Shown piece by piece: positions 32,920 to 41,989 of a stretch of DNA of 52,249 bases (its first letter is position 1; the number at the start of each line of letters is the position of its first letter). The notes beneath the pieces are model-generated. The model saw only the letters and a program-made list of their open reading frames with translations, searched no databases and was not told where the DNA came from. Source of the stretch: a virus. The stretch lies in the IMG/VR virus record IMGVR_UViG_3300044823_000078, positions 1 to 52,249 of that record; one strand, given 5' to 3'. The position numbers were made by a program, and so were the translations under genes.

Positions 32920-33476
32920 AAAAACTCACGACCATTATTCTATTCGCAGCAACCATCGGCCTGCTCTGCCTGTTCGCAGTCGGAGCAAGGGCGCAAACAT
33001 TTCAATCGTTCACAGACGGAGCTATAACCAACGGCGCGGTTGGCGGTGGCTTTTGGAGGGGCTTAACTGGAAATTACAACATCGCCAGCTATGATTATTT
33101 GTACAGCATTAACCTAACCACCAATGGTTTGAGTGCTGGACTTATACTGGGAGGTGATTATATGTGGAGTGGAAAGAAAGTTCACGAGCAGAATGACGTC
33201 AAGGGTGGATTTTCCCTTCAGTACACGATGACTCCACTCAGGTTTGCAGGAATAACAAACGTACTGCTTGTCGTAAATGGTGGAAATGCTTTGGCGACTC
33301 CGCGTCAAGCTGGTGCCAGCGTGGGTGACATTACTTATTTCGGCGCAAACTATAAAATAAACGTCTATAAGACGATTAATTTCAACATTAACCCCTCCTG
33401 GCAAATGCGCGTAGGGCAGGGAGCATTTGACAGACAGTATGTCGGCATTCAGGGGTTTTTCAGCTTGGGATTCTGA
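32916..33476 (+). CDS. Outer-membrane beta-barrel-like protein
   Basis: 186 residues. Signal peptide MKKLTTIILFAATIGLLCLFAVGARA|QTF. The mature part alternates polar and apolar residues and ends QYVGIQGFFSLGF with C-terminal Phe, the Bam-recognition pattern of outer-membrane barrels. It could insert in the host outer membrane and block adsorption of other phages, as phage-encoded outer-membrane proteins can. The host must then be a diderm. Confidence 0.65.
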   Translation: MKKLTTIILFAATIGLLCLFAVGARAQTFQSFTDGAITNGAVGGGFWRGLTGNYNIASYDYLYSINLTTNGLSAGLILGGDYMWSGKKVHEQNDVKGGFSLQYTMTPLRFAGITNVLLVVNGGNALATPRQAGASVGDITYFGANYKINVYKTINFNINPSWQMRVGQGAFDRQYVGIQGFFSLGF

Positions 33477-33496
33477 TTCTTGGGTGAGGATGGGCC

Positions 33497-33530
33497 TGGG
33501 CGGGTTTTTAGGTTGCCCGCTCAGGCCGTT
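33497..33530 (+). other. Hairpin between barrel gene and tail genes
   Basis: GGCCTGGGCGGG and CCCGCTCAGGCC pair over 12 bp (one G-T wobble) around a T-rich loop, followed by an A run. It is not a standard intrinsic terminator because no T run follows on either strand. It marks a transcription-unit or module boundary before the tail genes. Confidence 0.55.
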
Positions 33531-33541
33531 AAAAAAAAACT

Positions 33542-34390
33542 ATGAGCGACACTGTAATTGATATGCGCGAACTCACGAGGTTAATTAGCTCTCTATGGTT
33601 TGCCATTGCCGGAAGCGGCGTTGAGCATGGCGATATGCAATCCATCTTGAAGACTGAGGCCGGCCAACTTGCCTGGGAAATATCCGAGCAGATTGGTCCG
33701 AAGACTTTAGCCGCCGGAAACAGGAAGCTGGAAAAAGATATGCGCCGGACGTTCTTTCCATTGGCCTCTGGCCCAGCGGAACAGTTCGATGGTAAGCAGG
33801 GAAAGAGTACTGACCTTTGGCTGTTCTCATATAACAAAAATGGAAACAGCTTTTTGGTCGGTGCGCATCAATCGGACATAGTTGGAAATGGAACAAATCT
33901 CAAACCAATTCTTTACGGTGATAACTCCCGCCGCGGCGCGGTGTGGGGTAGGGTTGGGAATCGCGGAAAGCAAGGCGTGGTTATCTTAAACCGCAAAGTT
34001 GTTACTGAGTCGGCTTATGCGAATCTGGCAGCCTCGATACGAAAACAATTTGGCCAGATGCGTGCATCTTTTGCGCGAACAGCTCAAGAGCTTGTCCCGA
34101 AAAAAAGAATACCGGCATGGGTTGGCGCGCAGATACAAGCTACAATCGGAAATGGTAAAAGCCTTTTTAATATGGCCGGTCTTAATAATAAAACAGACCC
34201 GTTTATTGAATTTGGAAGTCGGGCGCGTGGCGTGGTAAGTAATCCAAAGATTTCCGAGAAAATTCATAATGCCACTAAGTCAAGGATGATGGTTGTGGCC
34301 GATAAGCTTAAAAAAGTAATTAGCGGATATAAGTATCAATGGGATACTGGGCAATGCTATAAGCAGCCGGAAATAACGGAGGCCGAATGA
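33542..34390 (+). CDS. Hypothetical tail/neck protein
   Basis: 282 residues, mostly helical, basic. Located at the start of the tail block where HK97 gp10-like or minor tail proteins lie. Phrases: LKTEAGQLAWEISEQIGPKTLAAGNRKLEKDMRRTFFPL and FIEFGSRARGVVSNPKISEKIHNATKSRM. No firm family. Its stop is next to the opposite-strand ligase. Confidence 0.55.
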   Translation: MSDTVIDMRELTRLISSLWFAIAGSGVEHGDMQSILKTEAGQLAWEISEQIGPKTLAAGNRKLEKDMRRTFFPLASGPAEQFDGKQGKSTDLWLFSYNKNGNSFLVGAHQSDIVGNGTNLKPILYGDNSRRGAVWGRVGNRGKQGVVILNRKVVTESAYANLAASIRKQFGQMRASFARTAQELVPKKRIPAWVGAQIQATIGNGKSLFNMAGLNNKTDPFIEFGSRARGVVSNPKISEKIHNATKSRMMVVADKLKKVISGYKYQWDTGQCYKQPEITEAE

Positions 34391-34392
34391 CT

Positions 34393-34929
34393 TTATTTTT
34401 CAAACTTCCAACGGAGCAGGTTTCCAGTACGACCGGCGCTGTATTTAGTTTCATTAGGATTTCGGAAACAAGCACCCTCGGCTCCGAGCTTACGCAGATT
34501 AGCCATATAATTTACCAGTCCGAACGGGCTTTTAATGGCCTGCCATTGGAGCCTAAACCGTCCAGGAACGGTCGAAGTCCTTTCAAGCCAGCTTCCCTTA
34601 ACTTGCGGCGCGTCGAAGGCTGTAAACGTAATGTCCGGCGTAAGCCACTTTTCACCGTGAACGACTGCCCGCATAGCAATTTTATACGCCGAATTTTCGT
34701 TACCGAATCCAATCCCACGTCCGGCATGAATTTCACCGTCCAAGTGCATATCGGGAAGGTTGCGCGCGAAACTGCGCGGCACCTGAATCTTATTTCCGGC
34801 GCGAGTCCAGAAGGATTTTCCGTCCCAATAGGCGCGGCATCCGTTCAGTTTTTCCGAGGCAAACCAGCCGACCAGCGAGCATTGCCCAATCCAATCTTGG
34901 GCCAAAATTATTTGAGACTCATCAATCAC
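34393..34929 (-). CDS. ATP-dependent DNA ligase-like protein, opposite strand
   Basis: 178 residues starting at GTG 34929. SEKLNGCRAYWDGKSFWTRAGNKI..P..F...LP..HLDGEIHAGRG matches the nucleotidyltransferase core of short ATP-dependent ligases: motif I lysine K27 in EKLNG (the usual Asp after it is Asn, as in some phage ligases) and LDGE (E66). Motif IV-V region EGACFRNPNETKYSAGRTGNLLRWKF. There is no OB domain. It is the only confident minus-strand gene in unit 1 and has its own promoter. Confidence 0.82.
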   Translation of the reverse strand: MIDESQIILAQDWIGQCSLVGWFASEKLNGCRAYWDGKSFWTRAGNKIQVPRSFARNLPDMHLDGEIHAGRGIGFGNENSAYKIAMRAVVHGEKWLTPDITFTAFDAPQVKGSWLERTSTVPGRFRLQWQAIKSPFGLVNYMANLRKLGAEGACFRNPNETKYSAGRTGNLLRWKFEK

Positions 34930-34934
34930 AAGGA

Positions 34935-34966
34935 CATAATATCATATCCTGGAAAGATGTAAACAA
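34935..34966 (-). promoter_or_regulatory. Ligase promoter, same element as the leader promoter
   Basis: On the minus strand: TTGTTTACATC (34966-34956), 10 bp, ATGATATTATG (34945-34935). The hexamers TTTACA and TATTAT are 16 bp apart. The same 11+10+11 element occurs on the plus strand at 41953-41984. The predicted start falls on the ligase GTG. Confidence 0.82.
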
Positions 34967-34974
34967 CTATTTTT

Positions 34975-35565
34975 ATGACCTTCCAAGACTTTGCGAAATT
35001 CAACGACTTCTCGTTAATTGAGAAAGCAGTCCAGGCTTTCTTCTGCGCGGTTGACGGCGGTTCGTTTGTGGCCCCGAAAGATGATACCGACCTGACCCGG
35101 GAATCTTTTGAAGCTGGCCCGGATAACATTGCTTTTTATACCGCGTTTCAGGCTTTGACTTTTACGAAGTGCAGGCCGCGAGTATTTATCGGATTGAGTT
35201 CCGTTACAAGGCTTGCTGGCGCATACGCAATCGACCCCAACGGAAACCTGCGCGAGAAATCGTGGCGCGGCTCGATAACTTTTGGAATGATAACGAAGCC
35301 GGATTATTCTTTGCATACCCAACTTCGGGCGCAAGTGCTTTCAATAATTCAGCAAGTGCTTCCGCAAATTTCCGCCGATAATTCACTCTTTACTTCGACC
35401 GGGATAAATGATTTACTCGACCATTACCAAGTAAGCGAATTTTGGGCGCGAAACATTTCAACAAATATAATCCCGGAAGATGGAAACTATCAATCAACAA
35501 TTCCAGTCGAAATCGCTTTCTCCGTTAATCCGACCGCATGGCCGGCGGGGATGATAACAGTATAA
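34975..35565 (+). CDS. Tail completion/terminator candidate
   Basis: 196 residues. FAKFNDFSLIEKAVQAFFCAVDGGSF..NIAFYTAFQALTFTKCRPRVFIGLSSV and a beta-rich end with VPVEIAFSVNP are compatible with a tail terminator or completion protein, by shape and position only. A weak A/T-rich leader precedes the ATG. Confidence 0.5.
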   Translation: MTFQDFAKFNDFSLIEKAVQAFFCAVDGGSFVAPKDDTDLTRESFEAGPDNIAFYTAFQALTFTKCRPRVFIGLSSVTRLAGAYAIDPNGNLREKSWRGSITFGMITKPDYSLHTQLRAQVLSIIQQVLPQISADNSLFTSTGINDLLDHYQVSEFWARNISTNIIPEDGNYQSTIPVEIAFSVNPTAWPAGMITV

Positions 35566-35581
35566 AACGAAAGAAATAAAA

Positions 35582-35989
35582 ATGAAAAAAAAATACATCT
35601 CACTAATTAGTATTGCGGCCATGCTTTGCTTGTCTGCATTTACTTCCAGCGCCGGGTTCGGCGGGTATGCTCCTTGGCCCATACTCTGCACGACCAATGC
35701 TCCCAACTATGTTACGAACTATGTATATGTTCAGTTGCCATCTGTGGCCTTTACCGCAACCGCAACAAATTCCACGACTCGGACCACTAACTATATTGTT
35801 CAGTCGTTCAACCCCGCCGGCGGTCAGTTTACAATTTCTGTTTCAAACACATTTGTCTATGACGCCAGTATCTACGGCACAAACTTCTCAACAAACTTTC
35901 CGGCCATATCAATCGCGACTCCGGTTTGCACCGGGTTTCAATCAGTTCCGGCGCTTTCCACCGGAACAGCTTCACAGACTGTCAACTAA
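35582..35989 (+). CDS. Exported Thr/Asn-rich protein in the tail module
   Basis: 135 residues. Signal peptide MKKKYISLISIAAMLCLSAFTSSA|GFGG; the rest is Thr/Ser/Asn-rich with TNYV and TNST runs and two Cys. It lies between tail terminator and tail tube candidates. Similar style to the 27833, 49464 and 51916 proteins. Confidence 0.62.
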   Translation: MKKKYISLISIAAMLCLSAFTSSAGFGGYAPWPILCTTNAPNYVTNYVYVQLPSVAFTATATNSTTRTTNYIVQSFNPAGGQFTISVSNTFVYDASIYGTNFSTNFPAISIATPVCTGFQSVPALSTGTASQTVN

Positions 35990-36008
35990 TAATTAACCAT
36001 CAAACATT

Positions 36009-36533
36009 ATGCCTATTACATCAACTCCAGTCATTCTTTATTCTCCGTCAGGTCAACCAATCGGCCCAGCCGGCGGGATTCGTGCCTTGCTTCAATTCTA
36101 CCGTCCGCCAGTTACTGCCGATGCGGCAGGACTTGTTAACCTTGCACAGCCGGTTGCGCTCGGCGCTGGCAACATTACTGTTGGTGGCCCAGTGGCAGTT
36201 TCCGAGTTGAGCCTTGAGCTTGATTCAACTACGCACGAAACCACCGGTCGCTACGGGGAGCCGAATAACGACCCAACAGTTATGCGCGGAAGTCCGAAGC
36301 TAAACTGTGGAACGTTTGTCCAGGCCGCTGGCCAACCAATGCTTGCTCCGGGCGACTTTGTTGAGCTGTCTATTGGGACGAAGCAAACATCAACCCCGGG
36401 TGCTCCGGTCTATGAGCCGGTCTCACGTTGGGTAGTTACAGGGAACAGCCTCGGCACTTCCGGGGTGAATAAGTATTCGCTCAAGCTGGAATTGGACCGC
36501 GTGAATAGTGACCCGGCGTTGAACTTGTTCTGA
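36009..36533 (+). CDS. Tail tube protein candidate
   Basis: 174 residues, beta-rich (GNITVGGPVAVSELSLELDSTTHETTGRYGEPN..SPKLNCGTFVQAAGQPMLAPGDFVELSIG..RWVVTGNSLG). Size, fold impression and position two genes before the tape measure fit a major tail tube protein. Its TGA overlaps the next ATG. Confidence 0.58.
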   Translation: MPITSTPVILYSPSGQPIGPAGGIRALLQFYRPPVTADAAGLVNLAQPVALGAGNITVGGPVAVSELSLELDSTTHETTGRYGEPNNDPTVMRGSPKLNCGTFVQAAGQPMLAPGDFVELSIGTKQTSTPGAPVYEPVSRWVVTGNSLGTSGVNKYSLKLELDRVNSDPALNLF

Positions 36534-37234
36534 TGAACAGTGCCGTAGAATTTTCACTTAATGACTTTCCAGGTTATTCCGAGGCAGTAGCAAAAGAAAA
36601 TGAGATTCGGTCTCGTGCCTGCCTCGGAATAAACGAAGTCATCTGCGGGCTGGAAGTCAAGCCGCTCTGCGCGCTTCATGTTCAGTTGTTTTCACTTGTG
36701 CGCTCCCCGTTTTTGGGCGCGTATCAAGTGGAGCAGTTGATGGATAAACCGGACATTCTGGATGACATTATGAGGTTCTTGTGGATAGTCTCGCCCATGT
36801 ATAGGCTGGAAGCCCCGCCAAAGCGTCCAGGATGGCTTCAGAGAGGCTTTGATTGGCGCAAGGTAGAAAGCCCCAGAGACCGATTTAATGTCGCCTACGG
36901 CCCAATAATGAAGCAAAAGCTGGACACAGTAATCCGGGAAATTCTCGATTATATTAATGACTCGTTTTCGGACGCGGAACCAGGTGAGAAAGATGCCAAA
37001 AGCTACTACGCGTTTGAAGTTTCTATCGCGCATGAACTTCACGAGCATTACGGCTATCGTATTGATTTCTGGAATCCATATTGTCCCGCATCAAAAAATC
37101 CACTGCTCGTTCCGTTGAAAATAGTATTCCAGCTTCGTAAGTTGCGCGCACAGATTGCCGGGGCCGCATCCGTAAATAAGTCCGACAAACTTATTGAGCT
37201 TGGATTGGCTGAGATTGCGAAAAGGAAAAAATAA
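36533..37234 (+). CDS. Tail assembly chaperone candidate
   Basis: 233 residues directly before the tape measure, where tail chaperones lie. Helical (ICGLEVKPLCALHVQLFSLVRSPFL), with a basic end. No slippery frameshift site was noticed, and the family is not recognised. Confidence 0.5.
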   Translation: MNSAVEFSLNDFPGYSEAVAKENEIRSRACLGINEVICGLEVKPLCALHVQLFSLVRSPFLGAYQVEQLMDKPDILDDIMRFLWIVSPMYRLEAPPKRPGWLQRGFDWRKVESPRDRFNVAYGPIMKQKLDTVIREILDYINDSFSDAEPGEKDAKSYYAFEVSIAHELHEHYGYRIDFWNPYCPASKNPLLVPLKIVFQLRKLRAQIAGAASVNKSDKLIELGLAEIAKRKK

Positions 37235-37237
37235 ATC

Positions 37238-38686
37238 ATGGCTGAAACGGCAGAGCAACTAATGATTCGGATGGGCTTCGATGCCACGCAAGTCAAGCTT
37301 GGGCTGGCAAAGATGCAGGCCGACAATGAAGCCGCAGCTGTCCGGGTAACTGGCATTTGGAAAAAGGCCGAGACCGACCGCCGGATGATGACTGTGGCTG
37401 AAGTTGAAAAGACTGAGGCGGCAGTTACGGTAATTGAAATTGAAGAGGCAACGCGCCGGAATCGCGCAAGGTATTTATTGCGCCAACGCGGGATTCGGCA
37501 GGAAGCAACTTTGGCCGCTGAGCAGGCTGCGGCAAATGTTTCGATGGCCGCTGGAAGTATTCCAGCAAATATGGCTGGTGGAGCCGAGAGGAAGGCTGCA
37601 TCTGCGGCCGCTTCTGGGGCTGAGGGCGCTGTTGCTGGTATAGTTGGTATGGGCGCAATACGCGGAATGATAGCTGCTGTTCGTGGGGCTTTAGTTGGAA
37701 GCTGGAATCATATGGCGATGGGGATTGTTCATACATTGACCCGGCTCGGAATGACCGCCGCAACAGCAGTATCAAGTATTCCTATAATTGGAACAGCAGT
37801 TGTTGCCGGAATTGCAATGAAGCATTATGCAAATTCAATGAATGAGGCTGAAAAAGTTTCCGAAGAGAGCGGAGTTTCTGTTCGAGAGTCTCGCGAAATA
37901 GTCAAGAAGCGCCACGCTGAATGGTTAGCCGAAAAAGCTAAGGCTGAGAAAAAAGTTCAGGACGAAAAAGATAAGTTGGACGCGGAACATGCCGCCCTAA
38001 AAAATAAATTGGACGTGGCCGAAGCTACCGGGCAAAATAAAATTAATGAGATGAGACTCAAAGAGTATAATATAATGCATGAGATGTCGCTTATGAGCGC
38101 AAGTTCGGTCGAGTATAAAAGGAAAATGATTGAGTTTGATAAGGCAGAACTCGAAATTCAGAAGCAACAAAAAGATGTTGCAAGGGAAAAGTCTGATATT
38201 GAAAAGTCCATCCACGAAAAGAAAATTGAGATTGCAAAAAGCACGGAAGAAATAAACAAGATTGGTGTGAGTGATGCAATTCCAACTCTTAATGATTTAG
38301 CCGCAAACGGCGACGGCTGGATAACCAATCAAGCAAAAAAGCATAAAGCGAATATGATGTCTGGCAATAGTCCGTTTCAGGGTGCTGCCCGTGATGCAAT
38401 ATGGTGGAAGGATGCTGAGGAGGAGGATATTAGAATGGGGCGGGCGAAGTGGACAGAGCATCGCGACAAGGCCGGCAATTTGGAAAGCACAGAGCTAACT
38501 GGTGGACAGGCCTATACCGACTTACAGAATCGGCTTAAAGCTGAAAATAAATTATCAGCGGCTGGGCTTGAGACTCCAGAAATGAAACAAGCCGCCATGC
38601 AAAAGGGCATTGACGGAATTAACGCCAATATTGCTGAGCTATTGGCCAAAGCAAAAACTGACGGAATTAAAATTGCTGACAAATGA
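37238..38686 (+). CDS. Tape measure protein (short)
   Basis: 482 residues. The start QLMIRMGFDATQVKLGLAKMQADNEAAAVRVTGIWKKAE is typical of tape measure proteins; two Gly/Ala-rich hydrophobic stretches (~105-190) follow, and then long charged coiled coils (~210-345). At ~0.15 nm per residue this suggests a siphovirus tail of roughly 70 nm, on the short side. Overlaps the next gene by ATGA. Confidence 0.78.
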   Translation: MAETAEQLMIRMGFDATQVKLGLAKMQADNEAAAVRVTGIWKKAETDRRMMTVAEVEKTEAAVTVIEIEEATRRNRARYLLRQRGIRQEATLAAEQAAANVSMAAGSIPANMAGGAERKAASAAASGAEGAVAGIVGMGAIRGMIAAVRGALVGSWNHMAMGIVHTLTRLGMTAATAVSSIPIIGTAVVAGIAMKHYANSMNEAEKVSEESGVSVRESREIVKKRHAEWLAEKAKAEKKVQDEKDKLDAEHAALKNKLDVAEATGQNKINEMRLKEYNIMHEMSLMSASSVEYKRKMIEFDKAELEIQKQQKDVAREKSDIEKSIHEKKIEIAKSTEEINKIGVSDAIPTLNDLAANGDGWITNQAKKHKANMMSGNSPFQGAARDAIWWKDAEEEDIRMGRAKWTEHRDKAGNLESTELTGGQAYTDLQNRLKAENKLSAAGLETPEMKQAAMQKGIDGINANIAELLAKAKTDGIKIADK

Positions 38687-39513
38687 GCACTCAAACCCCA
38701 TCTATTATTTACGAATCGGCCAAGCGGATTTTGGCCGTCGCCTGCGGCCCGCCGCGCCGAAAGTTCCTGCTGCCATCAAGTTCGCCGATTCAGTTTGCGG
38801 CCTATTCCTTTGACCAGGAATTTGAAATGCTCCTGGCCAACTTCCCGCCTGCGCAAAAGAATGTGGCCAGCAGTTCTGGTCCGTTTGCCGGGCTGCTCGA
38901 TGCGAATGCAATCCTTACGTCGTTAAGTCAGCCAACTCCGACCGGTGGCGGGAAAGGAAAGTTCACTGCATCATTTTCAATCGTTCCTGCATCTTGGGAT
39001 GATTATCAAACCCAGATTGTAAACTTCCCCGGGTGGTCGAACGTAATCGGAACAAACTTCCGAGACCTGAAGCCGTCTGAGGTGAGCGTGCGATTGCATT
39101 ATGATTACTTCGTAGTCGGAACCGTTGTCGGTGGTATTCTGGATTCAAGCGGTGCGGCAATAGCAACGGCAACTGCCAAGGGTGCCATTCCAATCCTGCG
39201 CAGGACTCCATGGTTGGCCACCTATAGTGGTGCCGTGTTGCCTAATGACGAGGCTAAATCACTCGTGCCCGCCGCCGGGGTGTCTGGTTACCAGCCAACA
39301 CTTCCAACGGTTGAGCAGTATCAAGCATGGTGCGCGATTGCTGCTGCATTTTATGCCAGTGGAACCGCCTGGGATGAAACCCACCCACCAAAATGGGATG
39401 GAGCATCTTCCACCGATGTCCTGTCTGGTCAGTTCCGGCTGGCCAACTCCAAGCTTATGGATTATGCCGGAAACATTATTGCACGGGTAACTACCTATGC
39501 CCTCGTTGAATAA
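38683..39513 (+). CDS. Minor tail protein candidate
   Basis: 276 residues after the tape measure, where distal tail or baseplate proteins lie. Beta-rich, with SIVPASWDDYQTQIVNFPGWSNVIGTNFRDLKPSEVSVRLHYDYF. Family not recognised. The next gene overlaps its 3' end by 17 bp. Confidence 0.55.
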   Translation: MSTQTPSIIYESAKRILAVACGPPRRKFLLPSSSPIQFAAYSFDQEFEMLLANFPPAQKNVASSSGPFAGLLDANAILTSLSQPTPTGGGKGKFTASFSIVPASWDDYQTQIVNFPGWSNVIGTNFRDLKPSEVSVRLHYDYFVVGTVVGGILDSSGAAIATATAKGAIPILRRTPWLATYSGAVLPNDEAKSLVPAAGVSGYQPTLPTVEQYQAWCAIAAAFYASGTAWDETHPPKWDGASSTDVLSGQFRLANSKLMDYAGNIIARVTTYALVE

Positions 39514-40129
39514 TCTTAACCTGCTTGGTGCGCAGATTGACCCGCCAGATAATCCTGGAACTTGGATTGGAAAACTTTGGCGCGAAAAGATTTGTACGAT
39601 ATTAACCTGCCTGCTCAAGCCGAGGCTTATAGTCCCGATTGATAATGGCAATGGTATTCCAGTCCCGCAGGATGCTATCATTACGATGGGCCGCAACGGG
39701 TGGACGGCAATGTTCCCAGCGCTGGCCGCAGCTGGAGCTATAAGCGGCGGCGGCGGGGGAAGCAACTGGCTTCGGGTAAAAGACGACCAGGGAGCATCGT
39801 TGCTTTGCCATTCTTGGGACGGAACAACCGAAGGTTCGGCTGCAATTTATGTCGCTAAACCCCAAGACTTGCGCAATACAATAGCAACCGAAAATATACG
39901 CGGGACTGTATTCACCTATTCTTACACTCTGTCTGCGGGGGCAAACGGAATGCACTTTTTAACCCGCACAGCAACTGGTGGGTCAGTAAACACAACGGAC
40001 TACATCACGAAGGATTATTTGACCAATGATGAAATATGGGCTGAAACTTGCGCGGCAATTACTCTCGACGGTCATGCCTGCTCTTTAATTGACGACAACC
40101 GAGCGGGTCGGGCCTTTGCATCTGTATGA
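39497..40129 (+). CDS. Minor tail/tail-tip protein candidate
   Basis: 210 residues. A GGGGG linker (~78) separates a short N-terminal part from a beta-rich domain (NWLRVKDDQGASLLCHSWDGTTEGSAAIYVAKPQDLR). Part of the tail-tip block; overlaps the next gene by ATGA. Confidence 0.55.
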   Translation: MPSLNNLNLLGAQIDPPDNPGTWIGKLWREKICTILTCLLKPRLIVPIDNGNGIPVPQDAIITMGRNGWTAMFPALAAAGAISGGGGGSNWLRVKDDQGASLLCHSWDGTTEGSAAIYVAKPQDLRNTIATENIRGTVFTYSYTLSAGANGMHFLTRTATGGSVNTTDYITKDYLTNDEIWAETCAAITLDGHACSLIDDNRAGRAFASV

Positions 40130-41733
40130 GTATTTACTCGGCACCACAGCGGGCGGCTAATGGGGCATTCAAGCGGTCGTTAAGTGGTGTGCGACAACTG
40201 CCTAGGAAACCGCCGATTATTGACTCCCAACTTGCAATGGCAATTCTTCGGAGAGTTGGACTTGGGAAATTCATTGGAAGCGCATCCGGTCCGACTGGAA
40301 AAGACGGAAACGGAAACCCAATTGGCGGAGGCTATTTAATTTCACCGTCCGGGCCATTGATCGAGGCCAACCCAATTTCCGGGTTTACGAATACGACCAT
40401 TGCCCCGCTCTATCAAGTGATGACCGGCTCAATTACTTGGGATAGCGGCGCATCGGCAAATCTTACGATTAGTTACGATGTGACAAATCAGGACATGTCA
40501 TACACGTATTCGTATTCTTGGAAAAGTAGTACCGTTGTCACGAACACCGCTCCAGGCTTTCCGGGATTTCTTTCCGGTGGAGATAATCCCGGCGACCCGC
40601 CGGCTATTAATCATCAAACGTATGGTCATGGCCCCGGGCCGGATTCATCCACAATAGCCGATACCAGCATTAGTTTGACGTGGAACGGCTATACGGACGA
40701 TTCGGGAGTTTATCATTTTGGATGCACGCTGGTGTTTTCTCTAAGCGACCCATTTCAAATGAGTGACTATGCGGCGGTGTGCAATGGCTTTCTTTCTCAA
40801 ATGACATTTGATGACCAGATATTTAATCCATCGAAAACTTACTCGCTTTATAATGAGACAGGTCAAAATGATTTCTGGTTCACAACGATGGCGGCAATGT
40901 TTATCAACTTTAGCCTCCCAAACAAATCGTATTACTCGACAAGTGTTTTATGGGTAAAGTACAGCAGGGAATCTGGGTATCAATTTTACATGGTACAACC
41001 GCCAGTAAATAATTCGTGTTTTATTAATTTCCCATACGGAAGCCCGTATCCGTTTAATGCAGACGTTTTAGACCCGAATACAGGACTTCCAGTAAACAAA
41101 AATAAAACAATTTTATCCGCAAGCGGGATGCCTTTTCCTCCTCCTGGGTCGGTGGTGGCTTTACCGACCGCTGGGTTTTTAGACCCCACCGCGCTTCCGA
41201 CTCCAACCGATCTCGTGGCTTATATTTGGTCGGCCAAAAGCAGCATCACCCCGCCATTCGGATTAAGCAATGGGCAGCAAATTGTGTATGACCCGGCAGC
41301 AAACTCTTTTTCAGTTGGAAGTTTTTCGTTGCCAGACACAACGTCCAAGGTTCAATTTAATCCGTCAACCGGGTTGATAATTGGAGTCTTTGATAATCCA
41401 ACTTACGTTGAGCCGGAAATAAGCCCGGGCAGCAACCCTCCGAGATTTTCACCAAACGGAGCAAGCCCAACCGCAAACGTAAAAGTTCTTACACACGGAA
41501 CGCTTTACACTTTCAATTCGGTCTCAAATAATGCTGGTGGGCAATTTTTCTCGATTCAGACTGCGACCTGGGTAGTGAATACGATTTCGGGAAATGCCCC
41601 AACATTAGTCGTCGCGCCGGACGGGAAAAGCGCAACAATAATCAGCTCTGTGGCCGCGCCATACGGCGTGCATAGTTTAGTTGTTTCTGCCGCAGGCCTT
41701 GCGTCATGGCCGTTACAGATTGAGTTTTATTAA
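40126..41733 (+). CDS. Large tail-tip/receptor-binding candidate
   Basis: 535 residues, last gene of the tail block. Rich in Thr, Ser, Gly, Pro, with beta-strand repeats and FNPSTGLIIGVFDNP; the end (APYGVHSLVVSAAGLASWPLQIEFY) looks like an Ig-like beta sandwich. Position, size and composition suggest a host-recognition protein. No signal peptide. Confidence 0.6.
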   Translation: MSIYSAPQRAANGAFKRSLSGVRQLPRKPPIIDSQLAMAILRRVGLGKFIGSASGPTGKDGNGNPIGGGYLISPSGPLIEANPISGFTNTTIAPLYQVMTGSITWDSGASANLTISYDVTNQDMSYTYSYSWKSSTVVTNTAPGFPGFLSGGDNPGDPPAINHQTYGHGPGPDSSTIADTSISLTWNGYTDDSGVYHFGCTLVFSLSDPFQMSDYAAVCNGFLSQMTFDDQIFNPSKTYSLYNETGQNDFWFTTMAAMFINFSLPNKSYYSTSVLWVKYSRESGYQFYMVQPPVNNSCFINFPYGSPYPFNADVLDPNTGLPVNKNKTILSASGMPFPPPGSVVALPTAGFLDPTALPTPTDLVAYIWSAKSSITPPFGLSNGQQIVYDPAANSFSVGSFSLPDTTSKVQFNPSTGLIIGVFDNPTYVEPEISPGSNPPRFSPNGASPTANVKVLTHGTLYTFNSVSNNAGGQFFSIQTATWVVNTISGNAPTLVVAPDGKSATIISSVAAPYGVHSLVVSAAGLASWPLQIEFY

Positions 41734-41902
41734 TTAAGTACCCTTTATGACCCACCGCCACCCCATCCACCGCGCCGCAGCCTTGATTTAAGCCGCCAGA
41801 GGCCCGCCAAGCTCTTTTGTTCTGCGCGCCTAATCTTCTCTGCCTTTTCCGTCTCCGGCCCCTTAAAAACGGCTCGGCGGGCTTTTTATTTAACGCTTAA
41901 AC

Positions 41903-41924
41903 CCCTTTCATTCAAAGGGCTTTT
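41903..41924 (+). terminator. Terminator after the tail genes
   Basis: CCCTTT-CATTC-AAAGGG followed by CTTTT makes a short intrinsic terminator. A longer-range pair GCCCGCC (~41802) with GGCGGGC then TTTTT (~41877-41888) is another possible end. Both lie between the tail genes and the leader promoter, at the late/early boundary. Confidence 0.65.
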
Positions 41925-41952
41925 CCGCCACAACGAAAATAAATGAAGATTT

Positions 41953-41984
41953 TTGTTTACATCCACGCGGGAGATGATATTATG
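41953..41984 (+). promoter_or_regulatory. Early promoter for the leader and the 42346 genes
   Basis: TTGTTTACATC, 10 bp, ATGATATTATG; hexamers TTTACA (41956-41961) and TATTAT (41978-41983) 16 bp apart. Identical in both halves and spacing to the ligase promoter on the other strand. Through circular closure it would drive the whole early region. Predicted start ~41990, on an ATG. Confidence 0.85.
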
Positions 41985-41989
41985 TAGGT

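Noticed and set aside
33497-33540. Intrinsic terminator
   Set aside because: The stem is good but the T run is in the loop and an A run follows; kept only as a hairpin.
34387-34962. 191-codon + strand frame starting in an ATGA overlap
   Set aside because: Tempting because it is coupled to the previous gene, but the opposite strand has clear ligase motifs and its own promoter; the + frame has none.
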